A stretch of DNA of 7,524 bases from an uncultured Clostridia bacterium (GTDB lineage Bacteria; Bacillota; Clostridia; Oscillospirales; CAG-272), in assembly GCA_946061315.1 (NCBI GenBank), contig CAMGRB010000061.1, positions 1-7,524 of the forward strand, given 5' to 3'. Position numbers and translations under genes: made by a program. Every line of letters begins with the position of its first letter. The first letter of the stretch is position 1. Positions 1-6,460 of the stretch are shown here, piece after piece. Below the pieces are notes generated by a model, which saw nothing but the letters and a program-made list of their open reading frames with translations, did not search any database and was not told the origin of the DNA.

Positions 1-1
1 G

Positions 2-76
2 ATTTGCATGTTCGGTAGATTCTTTCAGATCAAGAAGCAGCTCTTTGAGTCGGGTGTTAAAGCGCTGCTCCTTTAA
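2..76 (+). pseudogene. Upstream part of the same permease frame, ended by in-frame TAA
   Basis: Bases 2-73 are in the same frame as the permease that follows and encode 24 residues, including FFQIKKQLFES and ALLL, before the TAA at 74-76. Immediately after the stop the sequence continues LHIPPNYIFSSRM. In related permeases, as I remember them, a segment of the pattern 'LF-S-...-LLLSLPIPP-YIFLSR' is continuous, so the stop falls where a Ser is usual. One base change (TCA to TAA) would explain it. The frame runs off the left edge, so this is only the visible end of the N-terminal part. Confidence 0.6.
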
Positions 77-1360
77 TTGCACATTCCGCCGAACTATATC
101 TTTTCAAGCCGTATGGCAATTCTTTTGCTTGTAAATTACGGTCTTGAAGCGCTTGTTATGCTCCCCGCCATGATAGCGTACGGCATAGCGGGCAAATACA
201 GTTTTGTGGGTGTGATTTTTGCAATTCTTGCCTTTATACTTATTCCCATGCTGACCCTTGCACTCTCGTCGCTTATCGGCTGGGTAATATCCATAATAGC
301 GTCAAAGATGAGAAACAAAACGATAGTAACCACAATTCTGTTCGTTGCATTTTTCGCTTTCTATTTCTATTTCGTTATGAATATGGGCGCGTTTTTCGGA
401 AATATGGAGGACGAGGCTTCCCTTGACTTTTCCGGTCTTAAAAACACCTATATATTCTATTGGATAGGCGATGCGATAGCAAATGCAAATGCGCTTTCGT
501 TCCTGTTTTTTGCCCTTGCGGCAATAATACCGTCGGCTATCACGTTTTATATTCTCAACCGCAGCTTTGTAAAGATAGTGACCACCAAAAGAAGTGCGGC
601 TAAAATAAAATATAAAGAAAGAAAAGAGAAACAAAACTCCGTTTATATGGCTCTTACCAAAAAGGAGATAAACCGCTTCTTTACCTCGTCCGCATATATA
701 ATGAACGCGGGTAGCGGAAACATAATGATAATAATTCTTGCGGTAGTGGCGGCGATAAACAGAAACAGCATACTGTCGTTAGTGTCCGAATTGTCAATAG
801 ATTTTGCAAAATACGTGCCCATTGTAATAGCGATGTACGGCATATTTATGTCGTCTATGGACTTTATAACCGCACCGTCAATCTCACTTGAAAATAAAAA
901 TCTCTGGATACTTCAGTCTTCTCCTATACGACCCTATACGGTGTTTATGGCAAAGATATCGAGCCATATGATAATCTGCACACCCCTTACGGTAATTTCC
1001 GTCGTAATACTTTGCATAGCATTCGGCGTACCGTTTGCACAGTCGTTGCTCTGCGTGCTCGCAACGCTTTCAATGATAGCGTTCGGCGGGTATTTCGGTA
1101 TGCTTATGGGACTTAAATTTCCAAAATTTGATTGGCAGAACGAAAACGTTGCCGTAAAGCAGGGCTTTGCTGTATTCGGCGCAATGTTCGGCTCTATGCT
1201 CTGGGCTTTTATCCTTTTAGTCGTTTGTATATTCCTCGGCATAGCGTCACCGTACCTTGCTCTTGGTGCCGTAACGGTTATCAACGCCGTCATATGCGTG
1301 CTCTTGAACGTATATTTCAAAAACGGCGCGGAGAGGGAGTTTGCGCTTCTTAAACAATAA
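77..1360 (+). CDS. ABC-2-type exporter permease, C-terminal 427 residues of an interrupted gene
   Basis: This is an integral membrane protein with about ten hydrophobic segments (roughly residues 13-38, 44-76 as two, 83-104, 138-163, 212-227, 244-262, 292-318, 322-345, 364-390 and 392-413). A basic cytoplasmic loop (residues 164-186) follows the first group. Two stretches, SISLENKNLWILQSSPI (268-284) and FPKFDWQNENVAVKQ (348-362), match my memory of a Firmicutes family of putative ABC exporter permeases, usually about 530-560 residues long and paired with an ATPase gene. The substrate is unknown. The only start codon at the head of this frame is a TTG directly after a TAA stop, and neither it nor the ATG at 113 has a Shine-Dalgarno sequence. 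The same frame is open upstream of the TAA with family-like sequence, so the true gene probably began left of the window and is now broken. The matching ATPase gene, if any, would also lie to the left. The family call is fairly sure; the intactness is doubtful. Confidence 0.75.
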   Translation: MHIPPNYIFSSRMAILLLVNYGLEALVMLPAMIAYGIAGKYSFVGVIFAILAFILIPMLTLALSSLIGWVISIIASKMRNKTIVTTILFVAFFAFYFYFVMNMGAFFGNMEDEASLDFSGLKNTYIFYWIGDAIANANALSFLFFALAAIIPSAITFYILNRSFVKIVTTKRSAAKIKYKERKEKQNSVYMALTKKEINRFFTSSAYIMNAGSGNIMIIILAVVAAINRNSILSLVSELSIDFAKYVPIVIAMYGIFMSSMDFITAPSISLENKNLWILQSSPIRPYTVFMAKISSHMIICTPLTVISVVILCIAFGVPFAQSLLCVLATLSMIAFGGYFGMLMGLKFPKFDWQNENVAVKQGFAVFGAMFGSMLWAFILLVVCIFLGIASPYLALGAVTVINAVICVLLNVYFKNGAEREFALLKQ

Positions 1361-1396
1361 CGGTTTCAACCTTGAAAAACAGATGAAAGGCAATAA

Positions 1397-2635
1397 ATGA
1401 AAGAACTTCTTTGTCCTGCGGGCAATTTTGAAAAAATGAGGGCGGCTATACTTTTCGGTGCCGACGCCGTGTATCTTGCGTCGGAGCGGTTCGGCATGCG
1501 CGCCGCCGCCGATAACTTTACAAGTGAGGAGCTTTGCGAGGCGGTAAAGTACGCCCACGAGAGAAACGTGCGCATCTATATAACCGTCAATACAATGCCT
1601 CATACCTGCGAATACGGAGCGCTCGAAAAGTATCTTAAAGAACTCGGCGAAATCGGCGTTGACGCACTTATAATTTCGGACCTCGGCGTTTTCACCCTTG
1701 CAAGAAAAGTTTTGCCCGATATGGAGATCCACGTGTCCACACAGGCAAGCGTTGTGTCCGCGCAGGCGGCTCTTGCCTGGCACGAAATGGGCGCAAAACG
1801 CGTAGTGCTTGCAAGGGAGCTTTCGCTTTCCGAGATAAACGAGATAAGAAAAAATACTCCGAAAAGTTTGGAGATAGAATGTTTTATTCACGGCTCTATG
1901 TGCATATCGTATAGCGGCAGGTGTCTGCTTTCCAACTATTATACGGGCAGGGACGCAAACAGAGGCTGTTGCGCACAGCCGTGCAGGTGGAACTATAAAA
2001 ACGCTCGCCCCATTTCCTTTGCGGAGGAAAAGCGGCAGGACGATAACCTTAACCTTGAAGAATACGCCGAGGGCTCATACGTTATGTCCTCCAAGGATAT
2101 GTGTATGATAGAGCATATCCCCGAGCTTATGGAAAGCGGTATTGACAGCTTTAAGATAGAGGGGCGCATGAAAAGCGCATACTATACCGCAATCTGCGCA
2201 AACACTTACAGAATGGCAATGGACGAATATATTAAAGACCCGTCGTCATATAAATATAATGCGCAGTGGTTAAGGGAGCTTGAAAGCGTCAGCCACAGGG
2301 AGTATTCGACGGGCTTTTATTTCGATGACCCCATGGATAACGCAAATACCGTTTCACAACCCGGATATTTAAGAGAAAAGGCGTACCTGTGTGTAGCAAT
2401 CGGTGAAAAAGACGGTGACGGATACGCAACCTTTATGCAAAAGAACAAGGTTTCAACAGGCGACCGTGTTGAGATTGTCACCCCCGGCAGATGCGGAGAG
2501 CCTTTTTCCGTCACGGATATGAAAAATAACGAGGGAGTGTCGATAGAATCCGCTCCCCACCCGTCTATGATATTCAAAATCAAAGTCCCGTTTGACGTTA
2601 AAAAGGGCGACATTTTGCGCTCCTCGGACAGATAA
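1397..2635 (+). CDS. U32 family peptidase-like protein, probable tRNA uridine-hydroxylation enzyme (TrhP/YrrO type)
   Basis: This 412-residue protein is complete. Residues 161-179 match the whole PROSITE U32 pattern E-x-F-x2-G-[SA]-[LIVM]-C-x4-G-x-C-x-[LIVM]-S, with E161, F163, G166, C169, G174, C176 and S179. Cysteines C169, C176, C191/C192 and C196 are placed to hold the Fe-S cluster reported for this family. The N-terminal part (1-300) has the barrel-like opening ELLCPAGNFEKMRAAILFGADAVY in two pieces: ELLCPAGN at 3-10 and GADAVY at 21-26. Residues 325-410 look like the small beta-rich C-terminal domain (KVSTGDRVEIVTPG). Although named peptidases, E. coli TrhP (YegQ) and B. subtilis YrrN/YrrO act in prephenate-dependent 5-hydroxyuridine formation at tRNA position 34, and RlhA hydroxylates 23S rRNA. 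The length is closest to YrrO/TrhP. The ATG at 1397 follows GAAAGG (1385-1390) by six bases. The gene lies 36 bp after the permease and may be cotranscribed with it. The exact RNA target is inference. Confidence 0.95.
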   Translation: MKELLCPAGNFEKMRAAILFGADAVYLASERFGMRAAADNFTSEELCEAVKYAHERNVRIYITVNTMPHTCEYGALEKYLKELGEIGVDALIISDLGVFTLARKVLPDMEIHVSTQASVVSAQAALAWHEMGAKRVVLARELSLSEINEIRKNTPKSLEIECFIHGSMCISYSGRCLLSNYYTGRDANRGCCAQPCRWNYKNARPISFAEEKRQDDNLNLEEYAEGSYVMSSKDMCMIEHIPELMESGIDSFKIEGRMKSAYYTAICANTYRMAMDEYIKDPSSYKYNAQWLRELESVSHREYSTGFYFDDPMDNANTVSQPGYLREKAYLCVAIGEKDGDGYATFMQKNKVSTGDRVEIVTPGRCGEPFSVTDMKNNEGVSIESAPHPSMIFKIKVPFDVKKGDILRSSDR

Positions 2636-2666
2636 GCAAAATCGGACTCACAAGCGCACAAAAATA

Positions 2667-2694
2667 AAAAAGCGGAGGGAGTGTAGCGCTTTTT
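2667..2694 (+). terminator. Weak hairpin with T-run after the U32 gene (possible terminator)
   Basis: AAAAAGCG (2667-2674) pairs with CGCTTTTT (2687-2694) around a 12-base loop. Only three of the eight pairs are G-C and the T-run is itself part of the stem, so this is at best a weak or partial intrinsic terminator between the U32 gene and uppP. I see no convincing promoter between it and uppP, so readthrough into uppP is likely. Confidence 0.3.
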
Positions 2695-2722
2695 CTGCGG
2701 AAAAGAGGCATAATATTCTCAT

Positions 2723-3571
2723 ATGGCAACGTTTTTAGAGATATTAAAGGCTATTCTTATCGGAATAGTTCAGGGAATTACCGAGTGGCTCCCCGTTTCG
2801 AGCACGGGACATATGATACTCTTAAACGAGTTTATAAAGCTTGACGTAAGCGACGCCTTTTTCGAGCTTTTCGAGGTCGTTATCCAGTTCGGCTCCATTC
2901 TTGCCGTAATAATACTTTTCTTTGACAAGTTAAACCCGTTTTCAAAGAAAAAAGACGGTGAAATGAAGAAAAAGACGTGGACGCTCTGGCTTAAAGTTAT
3001 CGTTGCGGTCTTGCCCGCGGCAATAATAGGGCTTCCGCTTGACGATTGGTTTCAGGAGCACTTTTACAACTATATAGCGGTTTCGGCAGCGCTTATAGTT
3101 TACGGCGTTTTGTTTATAGTTATAGAGCGCCGCAACAAAAACAAACCCAAAAAGTACGAGGACGTGTACGATATTGACTATCCGACGGCTGTTAAAATAG
3201 GTTGCTTTCAGGTCCTTTCCATAATACCGGGAACGTCAAGGTCCGGCTCTACAATTCTCGGTGCTTCGCTTGTCGGCGTTTCAAGAACTGCCGCCGCGGA
3301 GTTTTCGTTCTTTATGGCAATTCCCGTTATGCTCGGCGCGTCCGCTTACAAGGTGCTCAAATATATGGTCAAGGTCGGTGTGGCACTTACCTCAACCGAG
3401 ATAATCGTCCTTATCGTCGGCACGCTTACCGCATTTCTCGTTTCCGTGGCGGTGATAAAATTCCTTATGGATTTTGTAAGGAAGCACAGCTTCGAGTCTT
3501 TCGGCTGGTACAGAATAGCGCTCGGCACGGTAGTGATAATATATTTTTTAATCAAAAATTTTGTTTTTTGA
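2723..3571 (+). CDS. uppP: Undecaprenyl-diphosphate phosphatase (UppP/BacA)
   Basis: This membrane enzyme removes a phosphate from undecaprenyl diphosphate, returning the lipid carrier used for peptidoglycan and other envelope polymers; extra copies give bacitracin resistance in known systems. The protein has 282 residues, a normal length. Both family motifs are present: the (E/Q)xxxE motif as Q17-G-I-T-E21, followed by SSTGH with S27 and H30, and PGTSRSGST (169-177) with the catalytic R173. Hydrophobic segments lie at about 6-16, 52-68, 90-106, 117-135, 193-208, 225-246 and 263-279. The loop at 69-88 is very Lys-rich and presumably cytoplasmic. The ATG at 2723 gives the usual family N-terminus (LEILKAILIGIVQGITEW). 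The nearest Shine-Dalgarno-like AGAGG (2704-2708) is 14 bases away, which is long. The gene sits 87 bp after the U32 gene with only a weak hairpin between them. Confidence 0.96.
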   Translation: MATFLEILKAILIGIVQGITEWLPVSSTGHMILLNEFIKLDVSDAFFELFEVVIQFGSILAVIILFFDKLNPFSKKKDGEMKKKTWTLWLKVIVAVLPAAIIGLPLDDWFQEHFYNYIAVSAALIVYGVLFIVIERRNKNKPKKYEDVYDIDYPTAVKIGCFQVLSIIPGTSRSGSTILGASLVGVSRTAAAEFSFFMAIPVMLGASAYKVLKYMVKVGVALTSTEIIVLIVGTLTAFLVSVAVIKFLMDFVRKHSFESFGWYRIALGTVVIIYFLIKNFVF

Positions 3572-3609
3572 TAAAAACTGTTGATAAAATATAAAAAGTA
3601 TGCTATATT
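3541..3609 (+). promoter_or_regulatory. Sigma-A-type promoter of pgk-tpiA with upstream A/T-rich tract
   Basis: The -35 box is TTGATA (3581-3586), the spacer is 17 bp and the -10 box is TATATT (3604-3609). A TG at 3601-3602 makes an extended -10. Each hexamer differs from consensus at one position. Bases 3541-3580 contain only five G or C and include A- and T-tracts, like an UP element; this stretch overlaps the 3' end of uppP. Transcription should start near 3616, giving a leader of about 40 bases. No operator was recognised. Confidence 0.8.
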
Positions 3610-3641
3610 AAACAATGGTAAAAAAATTATGCTTAAAATGC

Positions 3642-3648
3642 AGGAGGT
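3642..3648 (+). promoter_or_regulatory. Strong ribosome binding site that fixes the pgk start
   Basis: AGGAGGT ends seven bases before the ATG at 3656. It favours this start over the upstream in-frame TTG at 3581, which overlaps the promoter -35 box and cannot be in the mRNA made from that promoter. Confidence 0.92.
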
Positions 3649-3655
3649 CAAAAAT

Positions 3656-4954
3656 ATGACTTACAACAAGAAAACAATCGAAGACGTTGACGTTGCAGGC
3701 AAGAAGGTTCTTGTAAGATGCGACTTTAACGTTCCTCTCAAAGACGGCGTTATCACGAGTGACAAGAGAATAGTGGAGGCTCTTCCTACCATTAAGTATC
3801 TTCTCTCCAAGGGTGCAAAGGTTATACTTTGCTCTCATATGGGTAAGCCCCACAACATTCTTACCGAGGGCTTCGGTCTTACCAAAAAGGAAAAGAAAAA
3901 GGTTGCCGAGCTCCCCGCTGAAAAGCAGGCAGAGGCAACTGCAGAGCTTCTTAAAAAGGCTCTTGACGACAAGAAAAAGCTCACCCTTAAACCCGTTGCA
4001 GACAGACTTAACGAATTGCTCGGCGGCAAGGTAACCTTTGCCGAGGATATAGTAGGCGACGATGCAAAAGCAAAGGTCGCAGCTCTTAAAGAGGGCGAGG
4101 CAGTTCTTCTCGAAAACATCCGTTTCGATGCAAGAGAGGAAAAGAACGACGCAGGATTTGCAAAGGAGCTTGCCTCCTATGCAGAGGTTTACGTAAACGA
4201 CGCGTTCGGTACGGCTCACCGCGCTCACGCATCAACTGCGGGAGTTGCCGCATATCTTCCCGCCGTTTGCGGTTACCTTATCCAGAAAGAAATCAGCATT
4301 ATGGGCAAGGCTCTTGAAAACCCCGTCCGTCCTTTCGTTGCAATTCTCGGCGGCGCAAAGGTTTCCGACAAGATAGGCGTTATAAACAACCTTATCGAAA
4401 AGGTTGACACCCTTATAATCGGCGGCGGTATGGCATACACCTTCTTCAAGGCTATGGGCAACAACGTAGGAACGTCCATCTGCGAGGAAGATAAGATTGA
4501 AGTTGCAAAAGAAACTATGGCAAAGGCACGCGCAAAGGGCGTTAACTTTGTAATCCCCGTTGATAACGTAATAGGCAGAGAGTACAAAGAGGACACCGTA
4601 AATATGGTTATCTACTCCGACTCTATTCCGGACGGTTGGATGGGACTTGATATAGGACCCGTCACCCGTGAGCTTTTCGCAAAGACGATACAGGGCGCAG
4701 GAACGGTCGTATGGAACGGACCGATGGGCGTTTCCGAGTGGGCTAACTTTGCCGCAGGAACCGAGGCGGTTGCAGAGTCCGTTGCAAACAGCGGCGCAAT
4801 TTCGATAATCGGCGGTGGAGATTCTGCCGCAGCAGTTGAAAAGCTCGGCTTTGCAGATAAGATGACTCACATTTCAACCGGTGGCGGAGCTTCTCTTGAA
4901 TTTCTCGAAGGACTTGAGCTTCCCGGCATCGCTTGCCTTATGGACAAGGACTGA
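3656..4954 (+). CDS. pgk: Phosphoglycerate kinase with an N-domain insertion
   Basis: This cytoplasmic glycolytic enzyme transfers the phosphate of 1,3-bisphosphoglycerate to ADP. From the ATG at 3656 it has 432 residues; most bacterial enzymes have about 390-400. The family signature [11 protein letters not shown] is at 17-27, with D23 and N25. Other 3-phosphoglycerate site residues visible are R38, H61 in HMGKP, R156 (ENIRFD) and R189 (GTAHRAH). The HLGRP arginine is Lys64 here, a change I believe also occurs in other Clostridia. The nucleotide domain shows [13 protein letters not shown] (231-243), VVWNGPMGV (351-359) and GGGDSAAAV (386-394). The extra length is almost all between HMGKP (ends at 65) and LKPVADRL (starts at 111), a Lys/Glu/Ala-rich stretch predicted to be helical. 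It is the first gene of an operon with tpiA 18 bp downstream, driven by the promoter at 3581-3609. Confidence 0.98.
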   Translation: MTYNKKTIEDVDVAGKKVLVRCDFNVPLKDGVITSDKRIVEALPTIKYLLSKGAKVILCSHMGKPHNILTEGFGLTKKEKKKVAELPAEKQAEATAELLKKALDDKKKLTLKPVADRLNELLGGKVTFAEDIVGDDAKAKVAALKEGEAVLLENIRFDAREEKNDAGFAKELASYAEVYVNDAFGTAHRAHASTAGVAAYLPAVCGYLIQKEISIMGKALENPVRPFVAILGGAKVSDKIGVINNLIEKVDTLIIGGGMAYTFFKAMGNNVGTSICEEDKIEVAKETMAKARAKGVNFVIPVDNVIGREYKEDTVNMVIYSDSIPDGWMGLDIGPVTRELFAKTIQGAGTVVWNGPMGVSEWANFAAGTEAVAESVANSGAISIIGGGDSAAAVEKLGFADKMTHISTGGGASLEFLEGLELPGIACLMDKD

Positions 4955-4972
4955 TAAAGCGAGGGTCTTACA

Positions 4973-5728
4973 ATGAGAAGAAAATTGATTGCAGGCAACT
5001 GGAAAATGAATATGACGCCTTCGCAGGCAAAGGCTCTTATCGAGGAGGTAAAGCCTCTTGTTGCGGGCAAGGATAATTGCGATATACTCTTTTGCGTTCC
5101 GTTCGTCGATATTTTCGCCGCACAGGAAGCCGCAAAGGGAAGCAATATAAAAATAGGAGCCGAGAACGTTCACTTTGCCGAAAAGGGTGCATACACGGGT
5201 GAAATATCCGCGTCAATGCTCACCGAGTGCGGCGTTGAATACGTTATAATCGGTCACAGCGAGAGAAGACAGTATTTCGGAGAAACGGACGAAACCGTAA
5301 ATCTTCGCACAAAGGCGGCTCTTGCGGCAGGAATGAAGGTTATTCTTTGTCTTGGTGAGGTTAAGGATCAGCGCCTTTCGGGCATTACCGACGAGGTTGT
5401 CGCCATGCAGACGAAGCTTGACCTTAAAGACGTAACCGAAGAACAGCTCAAAAACGTAATAATCGCATACGAGCCTGTATGGGCAATAGGAACGGGACTT
5501 ACCGCAACGCCCGAGCAGGCAGACGAAACCTGCGGCGTTATCCGTAATACGATAAAAGCGCTTTACGGTGAAAAGGCGGCTGACGAGATAATCATTCAGT
5601 ACGGCGGCTCTATGAACGCACAGAACGCAAAAGAGCTTCTTGCAAAGGAGAACGTTGACGGCGGTCTTATCGGCGGCGCTTCTCTCAAAGCAAAGGACTT
5701 TTCAATAATCGTTGATTGCGCACAGTGA
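4973..5728 (+). CDS. tpiA: Triosephosphate isomerase
   Basis: This cytoplasmic (beta/alpha)8-barrel enzyme interconverts dihydroxyacetone phosphate and glyceraldehyde 3-phosphate. The 251 residues are the normal length. The catalytic set is complete: N9 and K11 (AGNWKMN), H95 and E97 (IIGHSERR), C126 (ILCLGE) and the base E167 (AYEPVW). The flexible lid follows as AIGTGLTAT (171-179), and the phosphate-binding loops are YGGSM (210-214) and GGLIGGASL (230-238). The ATG at 4973 is preceded by GAGGG (4961-4965) with seven bases of spacing. The gene lies 18 bp after the pgk stop, so the two are cotranscribed, and a strong terminator begins 17 bases after its stop. gap, gpm and eno, often neighbours in Firmicutes, are not here. 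Confidence 0.98.
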   Translation: MRRKLIAGNWKMNMTPSQAKALIEEVKPLVAGKDNCDILFCVPFVDIFAAQEAAKGSNIKIGAENVHFAEKGAYTGEISASMLTECGVEYVIIGHSERRQYFGETDETVNLRTKAALAAGMKVILCLGEVKDQRLSGITDEVVAMQTKLDLKDVTEEQLKNVIIAYEPVWAIGTGLTATPEQADETCGVIRNTIKALYGEKAADEIIIQYGGSMNAQNAKELLAKENVDGGLIGGASLKAKDFSIIVDCAQ

Positions 5729-5740
5729 AAGAAACAAATA

Positions 5741-5779
5741 AAAAGGCGTTGCCCGATATGTTCGGGCAACGCTTTTTTT
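5741..5779 (+). terminator. Strong intrinsic terminator of pgk-tpiA, probably bidirectional
   Basis: GCGTTGCCCGA (5746-5756) pairs perfectly with TCGGGCAACGC (5762-5772) around the five-base loop TATGT, followed by seven T (5773-5779). This is an 11-bp G/C-rich stem. On the other strand the same hairpin is followed by C, five T, A and three T, so it can also stop transcripts coming from the converging mazF gene, whose stop codon lies at 5778-5780. Confidence 0.96.
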
Positions 5780-6329
5780 AAGTCGCTCCCCCTTGGTCCG
5801 TTACGGATACGGAGGGCGATTGATTTGCACTTGCAACGTAAGCTTGAGAATACGGCGGATTTTCGGGCGTCTGAATCGGGGACTGCTCGGAGGCTACCGC
5901 CGCCACAGCGGCAGACGGTACGCTTTCTTGTCGGTACTCGTAAGGAGCAGTATTTTCCTGCGTGCCGTGAGCGTATCCGTAAGGAGTGTTAAGACCGAAG
6001 CTGACGGTTATCGCCTCGTTTACCTCGCTCATTATATCGTCGTCAAGATGTCCCATTTTTTCTTTGAGTCTTTGTTTGTCTATCGTACGTATTTGCTCGA
6101 GCAGTATAACCGAATCCTTGGCAAGACCTACCTTATCGGCATATACGTCTATGTGGGTTGGCAGCTTGGTTTTTGAAAGCCTGCTTGTTATCGCCGCCGC
6201 TATGACCGTCGGACTGTAGCGGTTACCGACGTCGTTTTGCACGATAAGCACGGGTCTTAACCCTCCCTGCTCGGAGCCTACGACGGGACTCAAATCCGCG
6301 TAATATATATCTCCTCGTTTGATATTCAA
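5778..6329 (-). CDS. mazF: MazF/EndoA-type mRNA endoribonuclease toxin with a long C-terminal tail
   Basis: Toxins of this family (MazF/PemK/EndoA) cut single-stranded mRNA at short sequences; B. subtilis EndoA cuts UACAU. From the TTG start the protein has 183 residues. Residues 1-113 closely resemble B. subtilis Endo[21 protein letters not shown] (4-23), R25 and T48 at the known catalytic positions, then LPTHID (56-61) and [16 protein letters not shown] (73-88). The usual protein ends near residue 116. Here about 70 further residues follow (114-183), rich in Ala, Ser, Pro, Gln and Tyr, with no Lys, Leu, Met, Phe, Trp or Cys, and probably disordered. TTG at 6327-6329 is chosen because it reproduces the family N-terminus (M-N-I-K-R-G-D) and follows CGGGAG (6340-6345) by ten bases; in-frame starts further upstream lack a binding site. 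No antitoxin gene is seen. The gene lies 131 bp after the dehydrogenase on the same strand. Confidence 0.9.
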   Translation of the reverse strand: MNIKRGDIYYADLSPVVGSEQGGLRPVLIVQNDVGNRYSPTVIAAAITSRLSKTKLPTHIDVYADKVGLAKDSVILLEQIRTIDKQRLKEKMGHLDDDIMSEVNEAITVSFGLNTPYGYAHGTQENTAPYEYRQESVPSAAVAAVASEQSPIQTPENPPYSQAYVASANQSPSVSVTDQGGAT

Positions 6330-6339
6330 ATTTTTATCA

Positions 6340-6345
6340 CTCCCG
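6340..6345 (-). promoter_or_regulatory. Ribosome binding site supporting the TTG start of mazF
   Basis: On the - strand CGGGAG is followed by ten bases and then TTG at 6329-6327. The spacing is a little long, but it is the only Shine-Dalgarno-like sequence near a possible start, and the resulting N-terminus matches the family. Confidence 0.6.
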
Positions 6346-6406
6346 CTTTTGTTTTCTGTAACCTTATTATTGACAAAAATCCTTGCGTTAAACTTCTTAC
6401 AGTAAC

Positions 6407-6435
6407 ATTTTATGCATTTTGTCATTTCAGGTAAA
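6407..6435 (-). promoter_or_regulatory. Possible promoter of mazF
   Basis: On the - strand TTTACC (6435-6430, four of six matches to the -35 consensus) is followed by 17 bp and TAAAAT (6412-6407, five of six). It lies in the 131-bp gap between the dehydrogenase and mazF. No terminator is evident in that gap, so cotranscription from the dehydrogenase promoter is equally possible. Confidence 0.35.
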
Positions 6436-6460
6436 CGGTAAAACGGGGACAAAAATTTTA

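Noticed and set aside
2674..2686. Shine-Dalgarno-like GGAGGG as the start of a small ORF between U32 and uppP
   Set aside because: The nearest start (GTG at 2681) is one base away and is followed at once by TAG; no small gene can be read.
2686..2714. Promoter for uppP using CATAAT at 2709-2714
   Set aside because: No -35-like hexamer lies at 16-18 bp spacing, and the start would fall almost at the ATG.
3551..3572. Inverted repeat ATCAAAAA / TTTTTGAT at the end of uppP as a terminator
   Set aside because: The eight-base stem is nearly all A-T with one G-C pair and lies within the coding end; it is too weak to call and fits the A/T-rich upstream element better.
3581..3655. Longer pgk opening from TTG at 3581 adding 25 residues
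   Set aside because: This stretch contains the -35 and -10 boxes and the AGGAGGT site, and the ATG at 3656 gives the standard N-terminus, so the upstream codons are not translated.
5793..6219. Open frames on the + strand across the mazF region
   Set aside because: They are shadows of the - strand gene: no ribosome binding sites, Arg/Ser-rich compositions typical of antisense frames, and no recognisable motif.
6370..6375. TTGACA on the + strand as a promoter -35 box
   Set aside because: No -10-like hexamer follows at the right distance, and no + strand gene lies downstream.
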